Shown here: one piece after another, positions 1 to 7,823 of the stretch | Layout of the letters: every line of letters begins with the position of its first letter | Numbering within the stretch: the first letter of the stretch is position 1 | NCBI GenBank assembly: GCA_003153555.1 | Contig: PLZS01000192.1 | Span: 1 to 56,782 of the forward strand | Length of the DNA: 56,782 nucleotides | Direction of reading: 5' to 3' | DNA from: Candidatus Melainabacteria bacterium | GTDB taxonomy: Bacteria > Cyanobacteriota > Vampirovibrionia > Obscuribacterales > Obscuribacteraceae | The notes under the pieces: generated by a model | The model's database searches: none | What the model was told of the DNA's origin: nothing | What the model saw: the letters and a program-made list of their open reading frames with translations, nothing else | Translations under genes and position numbers: made by a program

Positions 1-252
1 TTTGCTTCAGGCGCTTACTTGGAATAAGAAAACAGCTGGGCGATTCCAGACCTTGTCAACGTAAGCATAATAACACGGCAATTCTTGGGAATCGGTTGAT
101 TAACGGATGATCAACTCGATATACCGGAGGCGGTTTTATTCTCTCCGGGTGGATATGTGGTGCGTCTACAGGTGTAGGTTGGTGTGATTTTGACGGCGCC
201 GAGCCATTTCTTTTGTAAATTTTGCAATGATTGTTTAACTAGTGGCGTAGTC

Positions 253-2277
253 TCAAGATGGTGCCAGGGTCGAGCTTTCAGTACTCGATAAGAATTCGCT
301 ATCAATGTTAATAGGTTTAGCTGCACCGTGGTTTTCGATTTCTTCCAGATCTTCTGCAATCGGTAAGAAGAAGGAGAAAGTAGAGCCCTGCCCGAGAGCT
401 GAGTGTACGGACAGCCTGCCGCCATGTTTTTCAACAATTTTTTTAACTATCGTTAATCCCAGTCCCGTACCCTTAATGGTGTGAACTTTCTTCTCGACAC
501 GGAAAAAGCGATCGAAGATTTGCTCCAGGCACTCCTCTGGAATGCCAATTCCGTTGTCTTTTACATCAATTCTGAGTTCTTTCGCCTCTTTTAGGTTGTT
601 GACGATGACTTCAATTTTTCCGCCCACTGGTGTGTATTTGATACCATTCGTGAGCAAATTGATCACCACTCGTTCAATTGATTCCTGATTGATGTTAACT
701 AGCGGAATGTCATCGTCTTCACAGACAAGTGACAATTCAATTTGACGATCCTTGGCCATGATATTGAGAGCGCGTAGGGCGTACTCAATCGCTCCACGGA
801 TGTCCAATGGTTCCAATTCAAATTCTCGATTGCCTTCCTCAACGCGGCTCAGCTCAAGCACATCGTTGACCAAGAACATCAGTCGATCGGCCTCGCTATC
901 GATGATTTGCAAAAACTCTCGATAAATATCTGGATCGAGTTTTTCGCCGTGGTTGCAGAGCGTGTCTACGTAACTCTTGATCGATGTAATCGGCGTGCGC
1001 AATTCATGACTAACATTGCTGATGAATTCGCTCTTCATCCGCTCAAGTTCAGCTTGTTTGGTGACGTCATGCATGATCAAAACAGAGCCGAGGAATTCTT
1101 TGTTCAAAATAATCGGAGCCATGTTCACCCGCACAACCAGCTCACCGAGGTGAACTTGCTGAGCGACCGGCTCAAGACTGCCTGGTGAAACGGTGTCGGT
1201 GAACGCCTGTACGATTTGACAAATTTGCGGTGAATCGGGACCCTCAGTACAGAAGACGAGTGGCTTGCCGAGCAGTTCTTTAGCTTCTTTAGCAAAAAGT
1301 TGCGTGGCTGCAGCGTTGACAATCTGCACTTTATTATCACGATCGCAAACAACAACACCGTCCGCAATCGACATCAGCACAAGTTCTAATTTGTTTCTTT
1401 CAGAAATGTATTTATTACGTTCTGCCATCAAGCTGTCGACATTCTGCTTGTCGTACTGCTGTAAGCGGCTGGACATGTAGTTGAAGGCGTTGACGACCTG
1501 GTCGATTTCTTTGCCGGCTCGCTGTCCCTTAATTTGGTGACCAAAACGTCCCGTCGCGATCTCGCTGGCGCCTTGAGACAAGATCCGCAATGGTCTGTTG
1601 ATCAAGGCATAATTTGTCCACAGTCCCATCGCCCCAAGAAGACCTAGCAAACCGAAGATTGAGACGAGAAAGTTCTGAGTTTCTTTTGGTGTGCCCAGAA
1701 TCGTGAAAGATTGATTGTCTAGTCCAACCCAGCAGATTCCCATATTTTCTTTATTCCGGACCATCGGCACGGCGATGTTCGTCAGTGATTTGTATCCGCG
1801 TGGGCTCGGATAGACGCCAGGAATGGAATAGCTCGTGCTCTGTTCATAGATTGGAAAAACTTCGGGACCTTTACCTCGTGAGTTATGCAGCATCTGGCTG
1901 TCGAGCAAAACGTTGCCTTTTTGATCGCAAAAGGCGATGTAGGCAATTGCTGGCGTTTGCACGCGCTCCGTCAGGATGTAGTACTTCAATCCTTCCAGGT
2001 TGCCTGAGTTGGACAGCGCTTCGGCACCGCCTCGAGCCAGTGCTTGAGCAAGTGCCATGCCGAATTGGGAGACCGACTGATCGATGACCGCTTGCGTGCG
2101 CGCCACCCAAACCCAAGAAAAAAACGTCACTAGGGCCGAGATCGACAGCAGTCCCATCAGGAGAAGCTGCTTCTGCGCTGAGATTCTTCCCCATGACTGT
2201 CTAACCCGTGCCACTGCCCGAGTGAATGGTTGAAAGGTCTGGGTTTCCGGTTGGTTAGACGGTGGGGAATTGGTCAA
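253..2277 (-). CDS. Membrane sensor histidine kinase (HAMP-PAS-HisKA-HATPase)
   Basis: Two-component sensor kinase of the WalK/PhoR general layout, acting at the inner membrane. TM1 is at about residues 38-58, followed by an extracytoplasmic sensing segment of about 140 residues. TM2 is at 203-226, then HAMP (about 227-280), a short coiled coil, and PAS (about 292-405). HisKA carries SHELRTP with phosphoacceptor His424. HATPase_c has the N box around N540/N544, DNGIGIP and GTGLGL. All catalytic boxes are intact, so it should be an active kinase. The signal is unknown. No response regulator is adjacent, so its partner lies elsewhere; it is transcribed divergently from the sigma factor gene across about 250 bp. 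The tail after residue 645 is Ser/Glu-rich. The family call is secure, the specific role is not. Confidence 0.93.
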   Translation of the reverse strand: MTNSPPSNQPETQTFQPFTRAVARVRQSWGRISAQKQLLLMGLLSISALVTFFSWVWVARTQAVIDQSVSQFGMALAQALARGGAEALSNSGNLEGLKYYILTERVQTPAIAYIAFCDQKGNVLLDSQMLHNSRGKGPEVFPIYEQSTSYSIPGVYPSPRGYKSLTNIAVPMVRNKENMGICWVGLDNQSFTILGTPKETQNFLVSIFGLLGLLGAMGLWTNYALINRPLRILSQGASEIATGRFGHQIKGQRAGKEIDQVVNAFNYMSSRLQQYDKQNVDSLMAERNKYISERNKLELVLMSIADGVVVCDRDNKVQIVNAAATQLFAKEAKELLGKPLVFCTEGPDSPQICQIVQAFTDTVSPGSLEPVAQQVHLGELVVRVNMAPIILNKEFLGSVLIMHDVTKQAELERMKSEFISNVSHELRTPITSIKSYVDTLCNHGEKLDPDIYREFLQIIDSEADRLMFLVNDVLELSRVEEGNREFELEPLDIRGAIEYALRALNIMAKDRQIELSLVCEDDDIPLVNINQESIERVVINLLTNGIKYTPVGGKIEVIVNNLKEAKELRIDVKDNGIGIPEECLEQIFDRFFRVEKKVHTIKGTGLGLTIVKKIVEKHGGRLSVHSALGQGSTFSFFLPIAEDLEEIENHGAAKPINIDSEFLSSTESSTLAPS

Positions 2278-2534
2278 TTTGTTTTAAACGCTCCGGCTGT
2301 TCCGCTTTGACTCGCTAGGCTCGCACATATTGCGCTCGGTTCGCTAGCTGTTTGCTACCTTTTAGACGCTCTGACGCTTAAACCAATATTAGCCCAATTT
2401 TCTGAAGTATTTACAAGTGGGTTGGCTTCACCAGTCATTTGCACGGTTTAAAGAGTGGTTGCCAAGGGAACATTTTGTTTTGAGGGTCTGGGGCGTGTGG
2501 CACGGTGAAGAGGGCATTGATAGAGGAATTCCAA

Positions 2535-3308
2535 GTGTCAGAGACAGAAACCACAATCTCCAAAGAGCCTACCGCGGAGCCCGTGAAGTTGAATCAGTCA
2601 GACACGGCAGAAATTGTCGTTCGCTTTATGCCCCTGGTTAGGCAGATCGCCCGTCGGTACAGTCAGTTTAATGTTGATTCCATGGAAGACCTTGTCCAAG
2701 TAGGGTCAATTGGTCTGCTCAAAGCAATCAAATATTACGACCCAAACAGGGCGCGCACGGCAAGTTTCAAGACCCTAGCCACCTGTTACATACGTGGCGA
2801 AATTCGCCACTATCTGCGCGATCACTGCTCCCTAGTGCAAGTGCCGCGCAAACTGACTGAGATGAATGCGCAGCTCGCCCAGCTTGAAGAGCGGATGACG
2901 AAGCAACTCAGCCGTACACCGACCGTGCAAGAGTTGGCAGATCAGTCGGGTTTTTCAGTGCCAGATATTCTCGAAGCGCAGCAGTCATGGGAGGCGCGCA
3001 TCCACTATGAATCATTAGATGCAACTGGTGAGGAAGAAGACAGAGACGATAAGCGCAGCCTTTCTGAAACAGTTCCAGACAAGAAATATCAGGACATGTT
3101 GCACGCATCTGAAGATCGAGAATTGGTTAGTCAGGCCTTAAAAAGGTTGGGCGATCGCACTAGAGAAATCGTTGAATTTGTGTTCTTCTATGACTTGTCT
3201 CAAAAGGAGACTGCGTCCGTGCTTGGTTTGTCCGAGATGGGCGTCTCTCGTGCCGTGCACAGTGCGCTCAAAAAATTGAAAGATTCGATGAAAGCCGAGG
3301 CGAAGTGA
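2535..3308 (+). CDS. sigF: RNA polymerase sigma factor, SigB/SigF/SigG type
   Basis: Group 3 sigma-70 factor. Region 2 is visible as FMPLVRQIARRY and DLVQVGSIGLLKAI, with region 2.4/3 in the LRDHCSLVQVPRKL stretch. Region 3 contains SRTPTVQELADQ and region 4 the helix-turn-helix SQKETASVLGLSEMGVSRA. I chose GTG 2535 because AGAGGA lies 7 nt upstream; the frame stays open to an upstream GTG at 2505, which has no good Shine-Dalgarno. The gene overlaps pilT by four bases (GTGA), implying translational coupling. Cyanobacterial SigF is known to control type IV pilus genes, so the pairing suggests it directs pilus or surface-motility genes here. No anti-sigma factor is adjacent. The symbol is by analogy. 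Confidence 0.9.
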   Translation: MSETETTISKEPTAEPVKLNQSDTAEIVVRFMPLVRQIARRYSQFNVDSMEDLVQVGSIGLLKAIKYYDPNRARTASFKTLATCYIRGEIRHYLRDHCSLVQVPRKLTEMNAQLAQLEERMTKQLSRTPTVQELADQSGFSVPDILEAQQSWEARIHYESLDATGEEEDRDDKRSLSETVPDKKYQDMLHASEDRELVSQALKRLGDRTREIVEFVFFYDLSQKETASVLGLSEMGVSRAVHSALKKLKDSMKAEAK

Positions 3309-4420
3309 GCATTGATAGTCCTTCCTCTTCTTCTGTGAATTTGCCGACGCCGGTAACGATAGAAGAAATAGTGCATGTGGCTATTGATAATCATGCTTCA
3401 GACGTTCACTTAAAGTCCGGGATGCAGCCAATTCTGCGCATTGACGGGCAGCTGCGTGCGATTACAACAATGCCTCTTTTAGAGCAACAAACGTTGACGT
3501 CCATGCTTATGGCATTGCTCACTCCTGCTCAGAGAAAGCTCTTTGAAGAGAATTTGGAATTGGATACGTCGATCGTGTTTCCAGGCCAAGCACGTATCCG
3601 CATCAACATGTATACGGACATTCAATCGTGTGGATGCGCCATGCGGCTCGTTCCGTTGCAAGTTCCTACTTTGCAGCAACTCGGATTGCCTTCGGTGATT
3701 GAGAGGCTGACTCACTTAAAGTCCGGATTGGTGCTGGTCACCGGCATCACCGGTGCCGGTAAATCGACTACGTTGGCCTCGATGATCGATGAAATCAACC
3801 GCCGAGACGCTACGCACATCTACACGATCGAAGACCCTGTGGAGTTTGTACATCGACCGGTGCGCTCTGTCATAACTCAACGAGAAATCGGAACCAGCGC
3901 AAAAAATTTCGTCGGTGCGGTAAGAGCGGCTCTGCGAGCCGATCCCGATATTCTCCTGATCGGTGAGATGCGTGACGCCGAGACCATGGTGGCGGCACTT
4001 AAGGCTGCTGAAACTGGCTTGCTTGTTTTCTCTACGCTGCATACAGGCTCAGCGACGAAGACTATTCAGCGCATTCTCGGCATATTTGAACCAAAGGATC
4101 AGGAAGCTGTGCGCATGCAGTTGGCATATGCTTTGAAAGCAGTGATCTGTCAGCAACTGCTGCCGACAATTGACGGTGGGCGCAAAGCCTTCCACGAGAT
4201 TCTTGTTAATACCTCAACCATTCAAGAGGCGATCCTTTTCGGCGAGTTCGACAAGCTCAGCGAGTATATGCGTAATGGTGCTTATGACGGCATGTGCGTC
4301 ATGGATGATTGCATCTACAAAGCTTATTCAGACGGCACGATTTCAGGCGATGTGGCAAACGAATACGCGTTGAATGGGGACGAAATGGAGCGCGCTTTGC
4401 GCGGCGCCATTGTTTCGTAA
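3305..4420 (+). CDS. pilT: Type IV pilus retraction ATPase PilT family
   Basis: Cytoplasmic hexameric ATPase of the PilT/PilU class that powers pilus disassembly. The N-terminal domain has the hallmark ASDVHLKSG and ILRIDGQLR. The Walker A is GITGAGKST (about 147-155), the Asp box IEDPVE (about 175-180), the Walker B DILLIGEMRD (about 215-224) and the His box HTGSATKT (His246). At 371 residues it matches PilT rather than the longer PilB. It starts with GTG inside the stop of the sigma gene (GTGA overlap), so the two are translationally coupled. The region equivalent to the AIRNLIRE motif is divergent (EAILFGEFDKLSEYM), so PilU-like accessory function is an alternative. No other pilus gene is visible in the window. 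Confidence 0.92.
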   Translation: MSIDSPSSSSVNLPTPVTIEEIVHVAIDNHASDVHLKSGMQPILRIDGQLRAITTMPLLEQQTLTSMLMALLTPAQRKLFEENLELDTSIVFPGQARIRINMYTDIQSCGCAMRLVPLQVPTLQQLGLPSVIERLTHLKSGLVLVTGITGAGKSTTLASMIDEINRRDATHIYTIEDPVEFVHRPVRSVITQREIGTSAKNFVGAVRAALRADPDILLIGEMRDAETMVAALKAAETGLLVFSTLHTGSATKTIQRILGIFEPKDQEAVRMQLAYALKAVICQQLLPTIDGGRKAFHEILVNTSTIQEAILFGEFDKLSEYMRNGAYDGMCVMDDCIYKAYSDGTISGDVANEYALNGDEMERALRGAIVS

Positions 4421-4993
4421 GTACTCTTGAGCTCCGTCGGCTTCATCCTGAAAACGCGCTCTGCACCTTAGATTAAAAGGTGTGACATGTCCCTTCGGAA
4501 CATCCTCATTTAATATGTTAAGCAAAAAACGAGGGTTTTTATGGTGCTGTCGATGCTTGTTTAGCAATGCTTTCAGGAGATCGGGAAATCCGCAAACCCT
4601 CATGTAATATTGCTTTACCGATTAATGTAGAGGCAAAAAGTTGAAGGGTTGAAGGGATCCCCTCTTGATCGGTTCGATGATATTGGGATTTTCTCCAATA
4701 GATTTGTGACTAAAATTTCGCGCACCAAAACGGGGGAGTTGAATTGTCCATAAATTGGTTCGCGCAAACCCGCTTGCTGCGCGCATGCATGCTCGCGCAT
4801 TCCTGACGCATATAGATCCGGCTCTGGTGGGAGTTTAGGTTAATTCGGGCCGACTGCTGGTTGTCAAATGTTGCACGGTGGTTAAGGTCTGCTAACATTC
4901 ACCAAATTGCGAGGTGAAGATCTGTAACGCTGGCTTGGCACCTCAATATCCGACGAATATAGTCAGCGATAAGTATTTTTTCAGAGAGGAACG
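4421..4993. other. Intergenic stretch after pilT
   Basis: No convincing gene on either strand in 573 bases; open frames here lack ribosome binding sites and protein-like composition. A GAGGGTTT/AAACCCTC inverted repeat with a roughly 55-nt spacer lies at 4533-4601 and could fold if transcribed. The last 15 bases carry the Shine-Dalgarno AGAGAGGA of the next gene. Confidence 0.4.
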
Positions 4994-5257
4994 ATGTCTC
5001 CTTTTACTACGGAATCCACGGTGGCTTTAGAGCATTTGGATGATTATCTGAAAGCGATCGTCAAGGTTAAACTAAGAGAGTTTGTACATCTGAGCCCCTG
5101 GTTCCAAGATATTCCATCAATCGATGTAAACAACTACATGCGATTTGAATCGGTCGATAGACCCAACTACGCTGGATATCTGCCAGACGAAGACTGTCCA
5201 AATCGCTTTCATCTAGCGAGCGTGCGTCGCAGACGAGCAAGAAATTTCGCGTTTTAG
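4994..5257 (+). CDS. Hypothetical 87-residue protein
   Basis: Small protein of unknown function. It has a very good ribosome binding site (AGAGAGGA ending 4 nt before ATG) and ordinary amino-acid composition up to about residue 72. There is no signal peptide, membrane segment or known motif; the middle contains an acidic, aromatic stretch (NYAGYLPDEDCPNRF). The last residues are abruptly basic (VRRRRARNFAF), and the stop abuts a dispersed genomic repeat that begins at the next base. The natural C-terminus may therefore have been replaced by insertion of that repeat. Transcribed on the plus strand, convergent with the tRNA. Moderately sure it is expressed because of the ribosome binding site. 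Confidence 0.5.
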   Translation: MSPFTTESTVALEHLDDYLKAIVKVKLREFVHLSPWFQDIPSIDVNNYMRFESVDRPNYAGYLPDEDCPNRFHLASVRRRRARNFAF

Positions 5258-5290
5258 CCGAGCCTGGGAGCGCCAGCATCCTTGCCGGCA
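5258..5290. repeat. Dispersed GAGCCTGGGAGCGCC repeat, copy 1
   Basis: A 33-base segment beginning GAGCCTGGGAGCGCC and ending in a CCTTGCCGGCA box. It recurs almost exactly at 24027-24059, where it forms coding sequence. Here it starts directly after a stop codon. The inverted CCGGC/GCCGG content suggests a hairpin-forming dispersed repeat. Confidence 0.7.
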
Positions 5291-5316
5291 AACTCGAGAG
5301 CGCTTATAAAATAATC

Positions 5317-5388
5317 TCGGGACGAGAGGATTCGAACCTCCGGCCTCACCCACCCCAAAGGTGCGCGCTACCCCTGCGCCACGTCCCG
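5317..5388 (-). tRNA. tRNA-Pro (anticodon GGG)
   Basis: A complete cloverleaf is readable on the minus strand. The acceptor pair is CGGGACG/CGTCCCG, the D arm GCGC/GCGC, and the anticodon stem CACCT/GGGTG with loop TTGGGGT giving anticodon GGG at 5356-5354. The T arm contains GGTTCGAATCC. The discriminator is A and CCA is not encoded, so the 3' end must be added by the CCA enzyme. A symmetrical AT-rich box about 30 bases upstream could provide the -10 element. Confidence 0.95.
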
Positions 5389-5480
5389 ATAGTTCCACGA
5401 TCATTAGAACTGCCGTAATTATAATATATGGTCGCTGCTAGAATTAGGCTTGGTTCCTACCGAAGCTTTGGCACGAGTAA

Positions 5481-7823
5481 TTGCAAGAATCCGCAGAACA
5501 TATCAATGTCCATGATCTATTTGGCTTCGAGCTAGACGACTTTCAACTCGAAGCAATCAAGCATTTAGAAGAGAATCGTAGCGTCGTGGTTTGCGCTCCA
5601 ACCGGGGCAGGCAAGACCGTGATCGCTGAGTACGCAGTTGAGATGGCTTTGCGCGCCAACAAGCGTTGCTATTACACGACACCTCTAAAGGCCCTTTCTA
5701 ACCAGAAGCTGGGCGACTTCAAAAAGAAGTATGGCGACGACAAAGTGGGCTTACTGACAGGTGATATCTCGATTAATCGGGAAGCGCCGATTGTCGTCAT
5801 GACTACCGAAGTATTTCGCAACATGCTCTATGGCACCATCCTTGGTGACGTCAGTCGCAACTTAAGAGATGTGGCATTTGTAATTCTGGATGAATGCCAC
5901 TATATGAATGACGCTGAGCGAGGCACCGTTTGGGAAGAATCAATCATCTATGCACCGAAGGATATTCAATTAGTTGCTCTTTCGGCCACGGTCGCCAACG
6001 CCGGTGAACTAACGACTTGGATTGATGAGACGCACGGGCCAACCGGATTGGTACTGTCTGACTTTCGCCCTGTTCCCCTGCGTTTTCACTACTTCGGAGA
6101 CCGTCACATTTATCCCTTGCTCAGTCCGGGCATAGGTTTGAACACTCTTTTAAAGACTCGTTTTGGCAGTAAGAAATCTGCCCACAAGGATAGAAAACGA
6201 AGATCCGGTCCAGTTCTAGGTGCCAGTCCGAATGACGTTCTGGCCGTGCTTTCTGGACGGAATATGCTGCCGGCAATTTACTTTTTGTTCTCGCGGCGCG
6301 GCTGCGAAGAGTCGATGAAAAGAGCGCGCGGCATTCCTTTGATCAATGTAAGCGAGCAAGCTGAGCTGAAAGAGGTGATTGCTTCCTATACTAAGGATCA
6401 CCCGAACCTTCTAAACCATCCGCACATGCCTTACCTTTTTGAAGGTATGTCAGTGCATCATGCTGGCATGCTTCCTAGTTGGAAAGGGCTTGTTGAGAAG
6501 CTTTTCCAACGTGGACTTCTTAAGGTAGTGTTTGCCACAGAAACTTTGGCGGCGGGAATCAACATGCCGGCTCGTTCCACTGTTATTAGCTCGATTTACA
6601 AACGTGCTGATGAAGGGCATCGAGAACTAACAGCCTCCGAATTTCTGCAGATGTCTGGCCGTGCTGGTCGCCGTGGCATGGACGAAGTCGGTCATGTGGT
6701 TGTTCTGCACCATCCCTTTGAACCGGTGGAGGACGCAGCTAAACTTGCCTCGGCATCTGCCGATCCACTCTCCAGCAGATTCACACCGTCATATGGCATG
6801 GTCCTAAATTTGCTTGAGCGTCACACACTTGAAGACGCTAGAGACTTGATTGAACGAAGCTTCGGGCAATTTCTTGTAAACCAGCAGCTGGAGCCGCTGT
6901 TCGAGCAAAAAATGACTTGGGAGCGAGAGCTTGATCGCTTGCAGAGCCCTCTCTGCCCGAAAGAACCTGGGGACTTGCCTCTTTATGCGCGCAGGCTGGA
7001 GACAATCCGATCGAAGCATAAGCAACTCAAACAAATGGAGCGGGGTTTGCGTGGCACCGCCAAGCAAGAAGCAGCCGCTGATGAAGCACTGAATGTGGTG
7101 CACACTGAAATAAACGGATTGCTGGGTGAAGCCTATGCTATGCCATGTCACGGTTGCCCTGTCCAGAAGCCTTGCAGTAAGCAAACTGAGAGAGTCAAGC
7201 AACTGGAAAAAAGAATCAAAGAATTTGATCGCCGTATCTTCAAAGAAACGACAAAATACTGGCGCACTTTCGAAGCCCTGGCAAATATCTTGAGATTGAA
7301 GGGTTATTTGGATGGTAATCGGCCTACCGCTCTTGGTCGCATGGCGACAGGTATTCGGGGCACAAATGAGCTTTTCTTGACTGAAGTAGCCGTCAGTGGA
7401 TGTCTTGATCGTTTAAACGCGGCACAGTTATCCGCTGTACTCACGGCCCTTGTCACTGAAGACTCACGCGCACACGATGCGACCAGAGCACGAGTCAGTC
7501 CGCAAGTCGAGTTGGTTCTAGGTGAAATTCACACGCTGGCCCGCAAGTTATGGCGTACGCAACGTGAATTTGAAGTGGATATTTCTGTCGAATTTAGTCC
7601 GACTTTCGCAGGACTTACCGAGATCTGGGCTCAAGGAGCCAGTTGGGACGATATCCGTATGGCCACTTCGTTTGACGAGGGAGACATTGTGCGCGCTTTC
7701 AGGCGCACACTCGATTTGTGCAGACAGTTCATTCGTGCACCAGGAATGAAGCAAGAAATTGTTGACGTTTGCATGATTGCAGAAAAGTTGCTGGCGCGCG
7801 ACGAAGTGAAAGAGAATTTCTAA
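5481..7823 (+). CDS. Ski2/Mtr4-like DEAD/DEAH-box RNA helicase
   Basis: ATP-dependent superfamily 2 helicase of the Ski2/Mtr4 group, probably acting in RNA turnover or remodelling. Motifs: Walker A APTGAGKT (39-46), Ia TPLKALSNQK (67-76), GDISIN, DECH (137-140), SAT (168-170), motif V ATETLAAGINMPART, motif VI QMSGRAGRRGMD. The C-terminal part matches the DSHCT-type end and includes a Cys cluster (CHGCPVQKPC, about 556-565) that may bind a metal. The start is TTG 5481, directly after an in-frame stop; no better start exists and its N-terminus matches the family pattern (FELDDFQLEAI), although no strong Shine-Dalgarno is seen. The stop overlaps the convergent kinase stop by four bases. The family is secure; the substrate is unknown. 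Confidence 0.93.
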   Translation: MQESAEHINVHDLFGFELDDFQLEAIKHLEENRSVVVCAPTGAGKTVIAEYAVEMALRANKRCYYTTPLKALSNQKLGDFKKKYGDDKVGLLTGDISINREAPIVVMTTEVFRNMLYGTILGDVSRNLRDVAFVILDECHYMNDAERGTVWEESIIYAPKDIQLVALSATVANAGELTTWIDETHGPTGLVLSDFRPVPLRFHYFGDRHIYPLLSPGIGLNTLLKTRFGSKKSAHKDRKRRSGPVLGASPNDVLAVLSGRNMLPAIYFLFSRRGCEESMKRARGIPLINVSEQAELKEVIASYTKDHPNLLNHPHMPYLFEGMSVHHAGMLPSWKGLVEKLFQRGLLKVVFATETLAAGINMPARSTVISSIYKRADEGHRELTASEFLQMSGRAGRRGMDEVGHVVVLHHPFEPVEDAAKLASASADPLSSRFTPSYGMVLNLLERHTLEDARDLIERSFGQFLVNQQLEPLFEQKMTWERELDRLQSPLCPKEPGDLPLYARRLETIRSKHKQLKQMERGLRGTAKQEAAADEALNVVHTEINGLLGEAYAMPCHGCPVQKPCSKQTERVKQLEKRIKEFDRRIFKETTKYWRTFEALANILRLKGYLDGNRPTALGRMATGIRGTNELFLTEVAVSGCLDRLNAAQLSAVLTALVTEDSRAHDATRARVSPQVELVLGEIHTLARKLWRTQREFEVDISVEFSPTFAGLTEIWAQGASWDDIRMATSFDEGDIVRAFRRTLDLCRQFIRAPGMKQEIVDVCMIAEKLLARDEVKENF

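Noticed and set aside
111..437. 108-residue minus-strand ORF at the window start
   Set aside because: Overlaps the kinase's 3' end in another frame and has irregular composition.
4615..4898. Two overlapping minus-strand frames of about 60 residues
   Set aside because: No ribosome binding sites, and composition (Cys/His-rich, irregular) unlike neighbours.
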